From: a bacterium
GTDB taxonomy: Bacteria > Cyanobacteriota > Vampirovibrionia > Obscuribacterales > Obscuribacteraceae
Direction: 5' to 3'
NCBI GenBank assembly: GCA_030431355.1
Contig: JAUIJG010000270.1
Coordinates: 1-7,417, forward strand
DNA: 7,417 bases
Part shown: one piece after another, positions 1 to 5,786 of the stretch
How the letters are laid out: each line of letters opens with the position of its first letter
How positions within the stretch are numbered: position 1 is the stretch's first letter
The notes under the pieces: generated by a model
What the model saw: only the letters and a program-made list of their open reading frames with translations
Told to the model about the DNA's origin: nothing
Databases searched by the model: none
Program-made: the position numbers and the translations under genes

Positions 1-118
1 AACTGACCGGATTCTGAGCCAGGGCTGGATTAATTTCCAGGGCTCCGGCAAATCCGAGCGAAAAGCAAGAAACAGCAATAAGAGCGTTTTTTGCCAGGTT
101 TTTTCCATCGACTTTCAT
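1..118 (-). CDS. N-terminus of an exported protein of unknown function (partial)
   Basis: Only the first 39 codons are in the window; the gene continues past the left edge. The ATG is at 118-116, and GAGGAG lies six bases upstream (125-130), a strong ribosome binding site. The translation looks like a Sec signal peptide: a basic start with Lys at 2, 6 and 10, a hydrophobic stretch at about residues 11-27, and a signal peptidase I site ALA|QN after residue 34. The mature part seen is too short (about five residues) to assign a family. It lies downstream of pheA on the same strand, but the 151-base gap and a leader hairpin suggest its own expression unit. The call as a real gene start rests on the RBS plus the signal peptide; the function is unknown. 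Confidence 0.72.
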   Translation of the reverse strand, partial: MKVDGKNLAKNALIAVSCFSLGFAGALEINPALAQNPVS

Positions 119-148
119 TTGCAACTCCTCTAAGTAACTAGATTTAAG

Positions 149-176
149 TTCGATTCGGCTTCGCATTAGCCGCGAA
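149..176 (-). promoter_or_regulatory. Stem-loop in the leader of the left-edge exported-protein gene
   Basis: CGGCT (156-160) pairs with AGCCG (168-172) around a seven-base loop, and TTCG (149-152) pairs with CGAA (173-176) past a three-base bulge. A competing pairing, TTCGC (160-164) with GCGAA (172-176), uses part of the same bases. The element ends 19 bases before the GAGGAG site of the gene starting at 118. No T-run follows it, so it is not an intrinsic terminator. A role in mRNA stability or translation control is inference only. Confidence 0.3.
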
Positions 177-221
177 CATATTGGTTACCCGGTAGGGGAA
201 GAGAAAGTTGCGCTTAAATTC

Positions 222-255
222 GGATCTGTCAGATCAAAAAAATCTGGTCCTTTTT
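222..255 (+). terminator. Weak terminator-like hairpin with T-tract after the pheA 3' end
   Basis: CAGAT (230-234) pairs with ATCTG (242-246) around an A-rich loop, GGA (222-224) can close with TCC (248-250), and five T residues follow at 251-255. In this reading the terminator acts on the plus strand, where no gene precedes it in the window. Read leftwards from pheA, the same hairpin has no good T-tract after it. It may be a weak two-way structure at the end of the aroC-aroB-pheA unit, or chance. Confidence 0.25.
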
Positions 256-269
256 ATATACGATTATTG

Positions 270-1214
270 TCAACCGGCTTTGTCGAGAATGGGCTTCAGG
301 GATTCATAAATCCCCAGGATTCTGGCTTTGGCTGAATTGGTTCTCACCTTTGTCCAAATTGCCTGGGTCTCTTCATTGGATTCCACTTTGATTTCGAGGA
401 TATAAATATACTCCCAGGGGCGTTCGGCGATGGGAAACGAGATCGTGTTCAATAGTTCGACCTGGGAAGGGGAGAGGGTCTCTTTCAAGAATTTGCTCAG
501 GTCGTTCTGTTTGCGGTCCAACTCCACAGAGCATGACAACCTGGGGCTGTCCGGGAACTCTGCCTTCACCGCCCCCATGGCCAGGTCAATTTTAGAAATG
601 ATGCCGAATCTGGTTTCGTTGGAATGGAAATCGTCAATGTTGCGTTCGAACACTTTCAATCCGGCCGCCTGGGCTGCGGCTTCTCCGGCTATGGCTCCGA
701 CACTGGCGTCCTGGGTTCTTTTTATATAGAAGCAGGCTCCGGCTGTATCCCAGTAAGGTCTTACCTCGATATTATCCTGCTTGGATAGATACAGACGGCA
801 CTGTTTCAAGGCCATGGGATGGGAGATTATCCTTCTTATGTTCTGTTTATTGGTTCCTGGAAGGCCAATTAGACAATGTCTTGTGGGCATGAATAGATCG
901 GCTAACAATGCCACCTGGTTGTTGCTGAGCAGTTCAAAAGAGCGGATTGCTGTTCCGACGCTGGAATTCTCCAGAGGCAGGATGCCGAAGTCCACAGCGC
1001 CTGTCACCACCGCCTTCACTACTTCATCATAGGACTGGCACGGTGTGTATTTGATATCAGATGTTTTCTCTTTCCTGATTCTGTCCAGTTCGGGCATTTT
1101 TAGTTTGCAAAAAAGATGTCCGGCAAGATGTCCAAAACATCCCGGGGCGCCTTGAAAGGCTAATTTTTTGACAGGACCCTTCGCCTTTTTTGCATCTGCC
1201 TTACTGGCGTTCAT
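270..1214 (-). CDS. pheA: Prephenate dehydratase (monofunctional)
   Basis: Converts prephenate to phenylpyruvate, the committed step to phenylalanine, in the cytoplasm. The 314-residue protein has the dehydratase domain at about residues 15-208 and an ACT-like domain at about 225-305. Family motifs are GAPGCFGHLA (22-31, usually GPxGTFSexA), PLENSSVGT (80-88), SHPMALKQC (131-139), DTAGA (156-160), and the catalytic TRF triplet at 201-203. There is no chorismate mutase domain, so the mutase must be encoded elsewhere. In the ACT part the usual phenylalanine-binding motifs GALxxxL and ESRP are poorly kept: AERPWEY (263-269) stands where ESRP is expected. Feedback inhibition may therefore be altered (inference). 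The gene starts 15 bases after the aroB stop with no clear Shine-Dalgarno site, so it is probably translationally coupled to aroB as the last gene of the aroC-aroB-pheA unit. Residues 1-17 are a basic, lysine-rich extension. Confidence 0.95.
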   Translation of the reverse strand: MNASKADAKKAKGPVKKLAFQGAPGCFGHLAGHLFCKLKMPELDRIRKEKTSDIKYTPCQSYDEVVKAVVTGAVDFGILPLENSSVGTAIRSFELLSNNQVALLADLFMPTRHCLIGLPGTNKQNIRRIISHPMALKQCRLYLSKQDNIEVRPYWDTAGACFYIKRTQDASVGAIAGEAAAQAAGLKVFERNIDDFHSNETRFGIISKIDLAMGAVKAEFPDSPRLSCSVELDRKQNDLSKFLKETLSPSQVELLNTISFPIAERPWEYIYILEIKVESNEETQAIWTKVRTNSAKARILGIYESLKPILDKAG

Positions 1215-1229
1215 AGATTTATTTCAGTC

Positions 1230-2372
1230 TCAGACCAGCTTGGAGAGATCGTCCACAGGAAGCGAGACTTCATAGTCGACCATGCCCAATCTTGTCTGGG
1301 GCAAAATCAGTTTTATCGTCTCTCCATCTCTCTTCTTGTCGTGCAGCATCGCTTCTATTAGTTTGTCTTTAGCCACACCTTTGGGAATCTCGATGGGCAG
1401 CCCTGCTGTGAATAGAATGTCTTTTACTCTCTCCAGATCAGCCTTCTTGACGCGCTTCTGTTGGACTGCCAACTTAGTAGCATGTACCAACCCAATGCCC
1501 ACCGAGGCACCATGGCTCAGGTTGAATTCTCCTGCTTTCTCCAGGGCATGTCCCAGAGTGTGTCCAAGATTCAAGACTCTTCTCAAGCCTTCTTCCCGGG
1601 GATCCCTTGCTACTATATACAGTTTCATCTTTATGCAGCTGGTGATCAGTCCTGATACCGCAGGATCGTCAATTTCAAAGCCGTCTTCCACGGCTTTTTG
1701 AAGAACATCAAGGAGAGACTTTTGTCCCTTGTCATAGTCTGTTTGTTTTGCGACGGTATCTTCAATCATCCCGTATTTTAGTATCTCCGCTACCCCTGCC
1801 ACCAGTTGTGGTCTTGGCACGGTGGAGAGGATCTCCTGATCGGCCAGCACCGCCCGGGGGAAAAAGAAGGTCCCGGCCAGGTTCTTGCCTGCCGGTAGAT
1901 TTATGGCAGTTTTGCCGCCAATAGCGGCATCGACCTGGGCAAGAAGTGAGGTCGGCACTACTATCAGGTTTAATCCGCGCATGTAGGTCGATGCGGCAAA
2001 CCCAGCCAGGTCGGAGACGGAGCCGCCACCCAGGGCGACAATGGTGTCGTGTCTTTCAAAACCACGTTCCTGGAGGTGCTCCCAGATTCTTACCAGCCAA
2101 TCCACAGTTTTACAGGCTTCACCGTCCGGCACTTCCAGGGTGGTTACTTGATAATCTTCAGAAGGCAGATGCGCCAGAACATCTCTCAGCCAGTGCACGG
2201 CGGTGCTGGGTTGGCAGAGAACAAGCACATGTCTGCCTGCGTTGATCTGATGAAGGGTGCCTGACAGCTTTGTTCTGGCACCAGCTCCCACTGCAACACG
2301 GGTCCGCACTTCAAGCGCGGTGTTCCACAACATTGTGATGACGGGACCCTTATGTCGAGTTTTATGACGCAT
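1230..2372 (-). CDS. aroB: 3-dehydroquinate synthase
   Basis: Second shikimate-pathway step: DAHP to 3-dehydroquinate, using NAD+ and a divalent metal in the cytoplasm. The open frame reaches a GTG at 2462, but the start chosen is the ATG at 2372-2370, which has GGGAG (2379-2383) six bases upstream and gives 380 residues, close to the family's usual 350-390. The GTG has no Shine-Dalgarno site. A third option, an ATG 13 codons further in, has AAGGG at a long spacing. Motifs, numbered from 2372: PDGE (82-85), GGGSVSD of the nucleotide site (115-121), PTSLLAQVD (140-148), GGK (152-154), and the likely metal ligands Glu196 (in AEILKYG), His271 (in LNLGHTLGH) and His287 (in LSHGAS). HDKKRDG near residues 344-350 is also typical. 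It lies between aroC (179-base gap) and pheA (15-base gap), all on one strand, consistent with an operon. Confidence 0.96.
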   Translation of the reverse strand: MRHKTRHKGPVITMLWNTALEVRTRVAVGAGARTKLSGTLHQINAGRHVLVLCQPSTAVHWLRDVLAHLPSEDYQVTTLEVPDGEACKTVDWLVRIWEHLQERGFERHDTIVALGGGSVSDLAGFAASTYMRGLNLIVVPTSLLAQVDAAIGGKTAINLPAGKNLAGTFFFPRAVLADQEILSTVPRPQLVAGVAEILKYGMIEDTVAKQTDYDKGQKSLLDVLQKAVEDGFEIDDPAVSGLITSCIKMKLYIVARDPREEGLRRVLNLGHTLGHALEKAGEFNLSHGASVGIGLVHATKLAVQQKRVKKADLERVKDILFTAGLPIEIPKGVAKDKLIEAMLHDKKRDGETIKLILPQTRLGMVDYEVSLPVDDLSKLV

Positions 2373-2551
2373 ACTCATCTCCCGGAATAACTTTAGGCGA
2401 TTCATCTCAAGGATCGGAAAATCCACAGGGGATATTCCCCGTCCTTGATTTTCTATGCCCACTGTATTGCTTTTTTAGATCAAATTCTCTTAAGGGCCTG
2501 ATATAGATATATTTATTAGCTGCTTTATCAGATAACCGGCCTTAATTGTAA
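2373..2551 (-). other. aroC-aroB intergenic region with a nested inverted repeat
   Basis: This 179-base gap holds no convincing gene. It contains an imperfect inverted repeat: TTAAGGGCC (2490-2498, with one extra G) against GGCCTTAA (2538-2545). Nested inside it, CTGATA (2498-2503) can pair with TATCAG (2526-2531) around an AT-rich loop. No T-tract follows the structure in the direction of transcription, so it does not look like an intrinsic terminator. It may be an RNA processing or stability element, or part of an internal promoter for aroB; the AT-rich core would suit either. In many bacteria aroK lies between aroC and aroB; there is no trace of it here. Confidence 0.4.
2379..2383 (-). promoter_or_regulatory. 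Ribosome binding site that decides the aroB start
   Basis: The minus strand reads GGGAG, then six bases, then the ATG at 2372. No comparable site precedes the GTG at 2462 or the in-frame ATG at 2405. This supports a 380-residue protein rather than the 410-residue full open frame. Confidence 0.65.
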
Positions 2552-3772
2552 TTATTGGCAACCATCAAAAGACGAGTCATATTGCCACTGTGTCCGATAA
2601 TTGTCGTAGGCGAACTCTATGTCGGCTATGGAATCCCGGCCGAATTTATCCAGGAATGCATCGGCAAGAACATAGCTGACCATGGCGCGGGCCACAACCG
2701 AAGCTGCTGAAATTGCGCAAACATCCGATCTCTCGTAATCCGCCTTGTGGGCTTCGAACTCCGGGTAGGAGACTGAATCCAGGCCCTTTCTAAGGGTTGG
2801 CATCGGTTTCATAAATACCTTCACCACCAGACGTTCTCCGTTGGTCATGCCGCCTTCAAGACCGCCTGCGTGGTTTGTTTTTCTCATGAAGGGCAGCTGA
2901 CCGTCTTCGCAGTTGGGGTAGATGGGATCGTGAACTTCCGAGCCGGGCAAGGATGCCGCCGGAATGCCATCTCCTATCTCCACCGCTTTCATGGCCTGGA
3001 TGCTCATGAGCGCCTGGCTCAGGCGACCATCCAGCTTTCTGTCCCACTGGGTATAGTCTCCCAGTCCCACCGGCAGTCCGTCGGCTATAACTTCTATAAC
3101 TCCGCCGAGACTGTCTCCGTCCTGCCAGGCCTTCTTGATGCGCTCTTTCATCGCTTCGGTCGCTGCTTCCGATGAGCAGGATAGCTCGGAGCTCTCAACC
3201 AGGGCTTCCAGCTCTTCGATATCTTGAGGAGCTTCGCTGATGTCTGCTTGAACGCCGCCCACTGATAACACGTGGGAGACCACTCTTATATCAAAACGCT
3301 CCAGAAGCTGTCGGCAGATGCTGCCCAGGGCAACCCTGGAAGCGGTCTCCCGAGCGCTTGCTCTTTCCAGAACATTGCGCACGTCTTCGTGTCCATACTT
3401 TATTGTTCCGGCAAGGTCGGCATGACCGGGACGAAAGTGTTTTATTGTCTTCTTTTCTAATTTCTCAAGAACATCTACATCGCCCTTATCTATGGCTTCC
3501 TGGGACATCACGGTGTTCCAGTTTTGCCAATCGCGGTTCTCGATGCGAACACCGATAGGGGCACCGGTGGTAGTGCCATGTCTGACGCCGCCTACAAAAT
3601 GAATTCTGTCCTGCTCGATTTTTTGTCTAGAACCTCTTCCGTAACCTTTTTGTCGTCTTGCCAATTCATCATCAAGCCGATTCGTATTCAGCTCCAGACC
3701 GGCTGGAAAGCCGTCCAGCATGGCGATTAGCATGGGTCCGTGGGATTCACCGCAGGTTAAAAACCGCAACAT
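2552..3772 (-). CDS. aroC: Chorismate synthase
   Basis: Last shikimate-pathway step: 5-enolpyruvylshikimate-3-phosphate to chorismate, using reduced FMN, in the cytoplasm. The open frame runs to 3886, overlapping aroA, but the family begins at MLRFLTCGESHG, so the start is the ATG at 3772-3770, with GAGAG eight bases upstream (3781-3785). This gives 406 residues. Motifs, numbered from that start: GESHG (8-12) with catalytic His11, GYGRGSR (43-49), RPGHADLAG (114-122) with His117, ASARET (138-143), GGLEGGMTNG (303-312), KPMPTL (322-327) and ERSDVCAISAAS (347-358). The last block usually reads SDVCAVPAAG; here Pro and Gly are replaced by Ser, while the conserved Asp stays. The C-terminal tail after about residue 380 is polar and aromatic-rich. 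It is the first gene of the aroC-aroB-pheA unit and is divergent from aroA. Confidence 0.96.
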   Translation of the reverse strand: MLRFLTCGESHGPMLIAMLDGFPAGLELNTNRLDDELARRQKGYGRGSRQKIEQDRIHFVGGVRHGTTTGAPIGVRIENRDWQNWNTVMSQEAIDKGDVDVLEKLEKKTIKHFRPGHADLAGTIKYGHEDVRNVLERASARETASRVALGSICRQLLERFDIRVVSHVLSVGGVQADISEAPQDIEELEALVESSELSCSSEAATEAMKERIKKAWQDGDSLGGVIEVIADGLPVGLGDYTQWDRKLDGRLSQALMSIQAMKAVEIGDGIPAASLPGSEVHDPIYPNCEDGQLPFMRKTNHAGGLEGGMTNGERLVVKVFMKPMPTLRKGLDSVSYPEFEAHKADYERSDVCAISAASVVARAMVSYVLADAFLDKFGRDSIADIEFAYDNYRTQWQYDSSFDGCQ

Positions 3773-3870
3773 ATCTTTTACTCTCTTTATGTGAGCCAGG
3801 GATGATTTTACAATAGATGGGATTTGAGACGGTTTAGATGTTGCGATAGTGAAATGTTGACGGTAGAGAA
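3773..3870. promoter_or_regulatory. Divergent aroC/aroA promoter region
   Basis: This 98-base gap must drive both arms unless transcription enters from outside. Leftwards, TAAAAT on the minus strand (3805-3810, preceded by TG) could be an extended -10 for aroC, about 20 bases before its ribosome binding site. Rightwards, TTGAGA (3824-3829), 17 bases, then TAGTGA (3847-3852) is a weak sigma70-like candidate for aroA with a very short leader. ATGTTG occurs three times at 3838, 3854 and 3871, the last being the aroA start. Neither promoter matches the consensus well. Confidence 0.35.
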
Positions 3871-3877
3871 ATGTTGA
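3851..3877 (+). repeat. Direct repeat GAAATGTTGA across the aroA start codon
   Basis: Two exact 10-base copies lie at 3851-3860 and 3868-3877, 17 bases apart; with flanks the match is 12 of 13 (AG[T/A]GAAATGTTGA). A shorter third ATGTTG is at 3838-3843. The second copy contains the aroA ATG. The first copy contains an ATG opening a seven-codon frame (3854-3877, MLTVEKC, stop) that overlaps the aroA start. It could be an operator, a mini leader frame, or a small duplication. Confidence 0.45.
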
Positions 3878-5184
3878 AAGGCTCACTACAGGTACCGGGT
3901 GATAAGTCCATCACCCACAGAGCCCTTATCTTCTCGGCTTTTGTGAAAGGCCGGGTGGAGATTGAAAATGGGTCCTCCGGGCAGGATTGTGCCAGCACGG
4001 CTGCTTGCATGGAAGCTCTCGGTCTTGCGATAAATCGCCAGGGAAATTCCGGAGCTTCGGGCGGGCTCACCTGCCAGGTGGAGTCCGGGGGGCTGGAGGC
4101 ACTGAGAGCGCCGCGTGAGACTCTGGACGTGGGGAATTCAGGAACGACCATTCGTATTCTCTCCGGACTATTGGCCGGTCGTCCTTTTCCCTCTCGATTA
4201 GAAGGCGACGAATCCATCGCCCGACGACCGATGCGAAGGGTGATTGATCCCCTTGAAAAGATGGGGGCCGACATCACTTCCAGAGATGGGGGATTCGCGC
4301 CCCTGGAGATAAACTCCGGAGGCGGCGGCAATTCTTTGAAGGGGACTTCTTTTCAGCTCCAGGTAGCATCCGCCCAGGTGCAGACCTGTATTCTTCTGGC
4401 CGGTTTACAGGCTCAGTCTGTTACCGAAGTGATCACACCGCAGGTAGTGCGGGATCACACAAGGAGAATGTTTGAACATATGGGAATCCCTTTCCGGTCG
4501 GAGAGCGAGAACCATATAGCGGTGGAACGGCTGAAACAGCCGGTGGAGCCCTGTAAAATTTCCGTGCCTGCCGATATTTCGTCGGCCGCGTTTTTCATGG
4601 TGGCAGCGGCACTTGCCGAAGGTTCTGAAGTACTTCTCAAAAATGTCGGTCTTAACCCGGGACGGGATCTTGTCTTCAATGTTTTGAAGCAGATGGGCGC
4701 CAGGATTTCCGTGGAGAGTCGTGCCCTGGTCTGCGGAGAGCCGGTGGCGGACATCCTGGTGAAAGGCGGGGCTAAGTTGAAATCTATTCATCTTGGAGCC
4801 AGGGAGCTGCCGTCGGGGATTGATGAGGTACCGATACTCTCTCTCTGCGGATGTCTGGCTTCTAAAAGTTCCGAGATGGTTGTAACCGATGCCGAAGAGT
4901 TGAGGCATAAGGAGTCTGATCGTCTGGGCACCCTGGTGGCTAATCTGCGCCGCAACGGCGTGGAGATAGAAGAGAGAGAGGACGGTTTCCGTATTCTTGG
5001 TAAGGGAGCCTCAGGAATTAAGGGCGGAGAACTCTGGGAGACGAAAGGGGATCACCGCATGGCCATGACCGGCGCCATAGCCTCTCATCTGTTCCAAAGC
5101 CCGGTGGAATTGGATGATCAAGATTGTGTGGATATCTCCTATCCGGAGTTTTTCAATGATCTAGGCTCCCTTATCTCTTCTTGA
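3871..5184 (+). CDS. aroA: 3-phosphoshikimate 1-carboxyvinyltransferase (EPSP synthase)
   Basis: Sixth shikimate-pathway step: transfers the enolpyruvyl group of phosphoenolpyruvate to shikimate-3-phosphate, in the cytoplasm. The 437 residues are a normal length and hold both halves of the fold. Motifs: GDKSITHR (10-17) with Lys12, Ser13 and Arg17; GNSGTTIR (88-95); GDESIARRPM (112-121); SAQVQT (167-172); DISSAAFF (235-242); NPGRD (262-266); IDEVP (317-321) with catalytic Asp318; ELRHKESDR (343-351) with Lys347; and GDHRMAM (393-399) with Arg396. Many relatives read SAQVK where this reads SAQVQ. Gly91 corresponds to the glycine usual in glyphosate-sensitive enzymes, so the CP4-type alanine is absent (alignment by eye). 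The start is the only reasonable ATG: an in-frame stop at 3850-3852 precedes it, and the weak GTAGAG site is at 3863-3868. The exonuclease gene follows after 13 bases. Confidence 0.96.
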   Translation: MLKGSLQVPGDKSITHRALIFSAFVKGRVEIENGSSGQDCASTAACMEALGLAINRQGNSGASGGLTCQVESGGLEALRAPRETLDVGNSGTTIRILSGLLAGRPFPSRLEGDESIARRPMRRVIDPLEKMGADITSRDGGFAPLEINSGGGGNSLKGTSFQLQVASAQVQTCILLAGLQAQSVTEVITPQVVRDHTRRMFEHMGIPFRSESENHIAVERLKQPVEPCKISVPADISSAAFFMVAAALAEGSEVLLKNVGLNPGRDLVFNVLKQMGARISVESRALVCGEPVADILVKGGAKLKSIHLGARELPSGIDEVPILSLCGCLASKSSEMVVTDAEELRHKESDRLGTLVANLRRNGVEIEEREDGFRILGKGASGIKGGELWETKGDHRMAMTGAIASHLFQSPVELDDQDCVDISYPEFFNDLGSLISS

Positions 5185-5197
5185 TGGACTTTTCGCG

Positions 5198-5755
5198 ATG
5201 AAGATTTATATCTCTTGTGATGTGGAGACCAATGGTCCGATACCGAACCCGAACTCCATTCTTCAGCTCGGAGCAGCGGCCTTTGACCTTGATGGCAAGC
5301 TGCTTTCCACCTTCTCTGCCAACCTTGAAGAGTTGCCCGGGGGCAGCGCCTGTGAGAAGACTATGGAATGGTGGTCGAAGCAAGGGGAGCTCTATGAAAA
5401 GACGAGAGAAAACCTGATGCCTCCGGATAAGGCCTTTAAAGATTTTGTTCTTTGGATAGAAAGCCAGGGGAGATCCCCTGTTTTTGTGGGCTATCCGGGG
5501 GCCTTGGACTTTTCCTTTGTCTACTGGTATCTGATTAGATTTGTTGGTCGGTCTCCTTTCTCCCATTCCGCCCTGGACATCAAGACACTGATAGCAGTGG
5601 CACTGGATTGTCATTATCGTTCTGCCACCAAAGCAAATATCCCCAAGGAGTGGATGCCGGCAAAGGCTCACACCCACGTGGCGGTGGACGATGCCATCGA
5701 GCAGGGAGAGCTGTTCTTCAACGTGCTCAAGAGTATGGGGAAAACACTCGCATAG
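5198..5755 (+). CDS. DEDDh 3'-5' exonuclease (RNase T/DnaQ fold), DexA-like
   Basis: A 185-residue single-domain nuclease expected to remove nucleotides from 3' ends using two metal ions. The exonuclease motifs are clear: CDVETNGP (7-14) with Asp8 and Glu10 for ExoI, YPGALDFSF (99-107) with Asp104 for ExoII, and HVAVDDA (160-166) with His160 and Asp165 for ExoIII, giving the DEDDh set. MEWWSKQ (56-62) resembles the WWxxQ element of phage T4 DexA-like and Rv2179c-like exonucleases, so that subfamily is more likely than the DnaQ proofreading subunit or oligoribonuclease; the subfamily is inferred. It has no signal peptide or extra domain. The ATG is 13 bases after the aroA stop, with only a weak GGA upstream, so it is probably cotranscribed and partly coupled with aroA. 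Whether the substrate is RNA or DNA cannot be told from the sequence. Confidence 0.85.
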   Translation: MKIYISCDVETNGPIPNPNSILQLGAAAFDLDGKLLSTFSANLEELPGGSACEKTMEWWSKQGELYEKTRENLMPPDKAFKDFVLWIESQGRSPVFVGYPGALDFSFVYWYLIRFVGRSPFSHSALDIKTLIAVALDCHYRSATKANIPKEWMPAKAHTHVAVDDAIEQGELFFNVLKSMGKTLA

Positions 5756-5786
5756 TAGAAGCGCAGGAAGTCTATCAGGAGCCTTA

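Noticed and set aside
2373..2462. N-terminal extension of AroB from a GTG at 2462
   Set aside because: There is no Shine-Dalgarno site before the GTG and the extension is outside the family; the ATG at 2372 has GGGAG at six bases.
3834..4331. 165-residue open frame on the minus strand opposite aroA
   Set aside because: It lies mostly antisense to conserved aroA motifs, has no family resemblance and is a codon-bias shadow.
4405..4908. 167-residue open frame on the minus strand inside aroA
   Set aside because: It is fully antisense to the conserved second half of EPSP synthase and its translation resembles no protein.
5171..5677. 168-residue open frame on the minus strand opposite the exonuclease
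   Set aside because: The plus strand here encodes all DEDDh motifs; the antisense translation has no recognisable domain.
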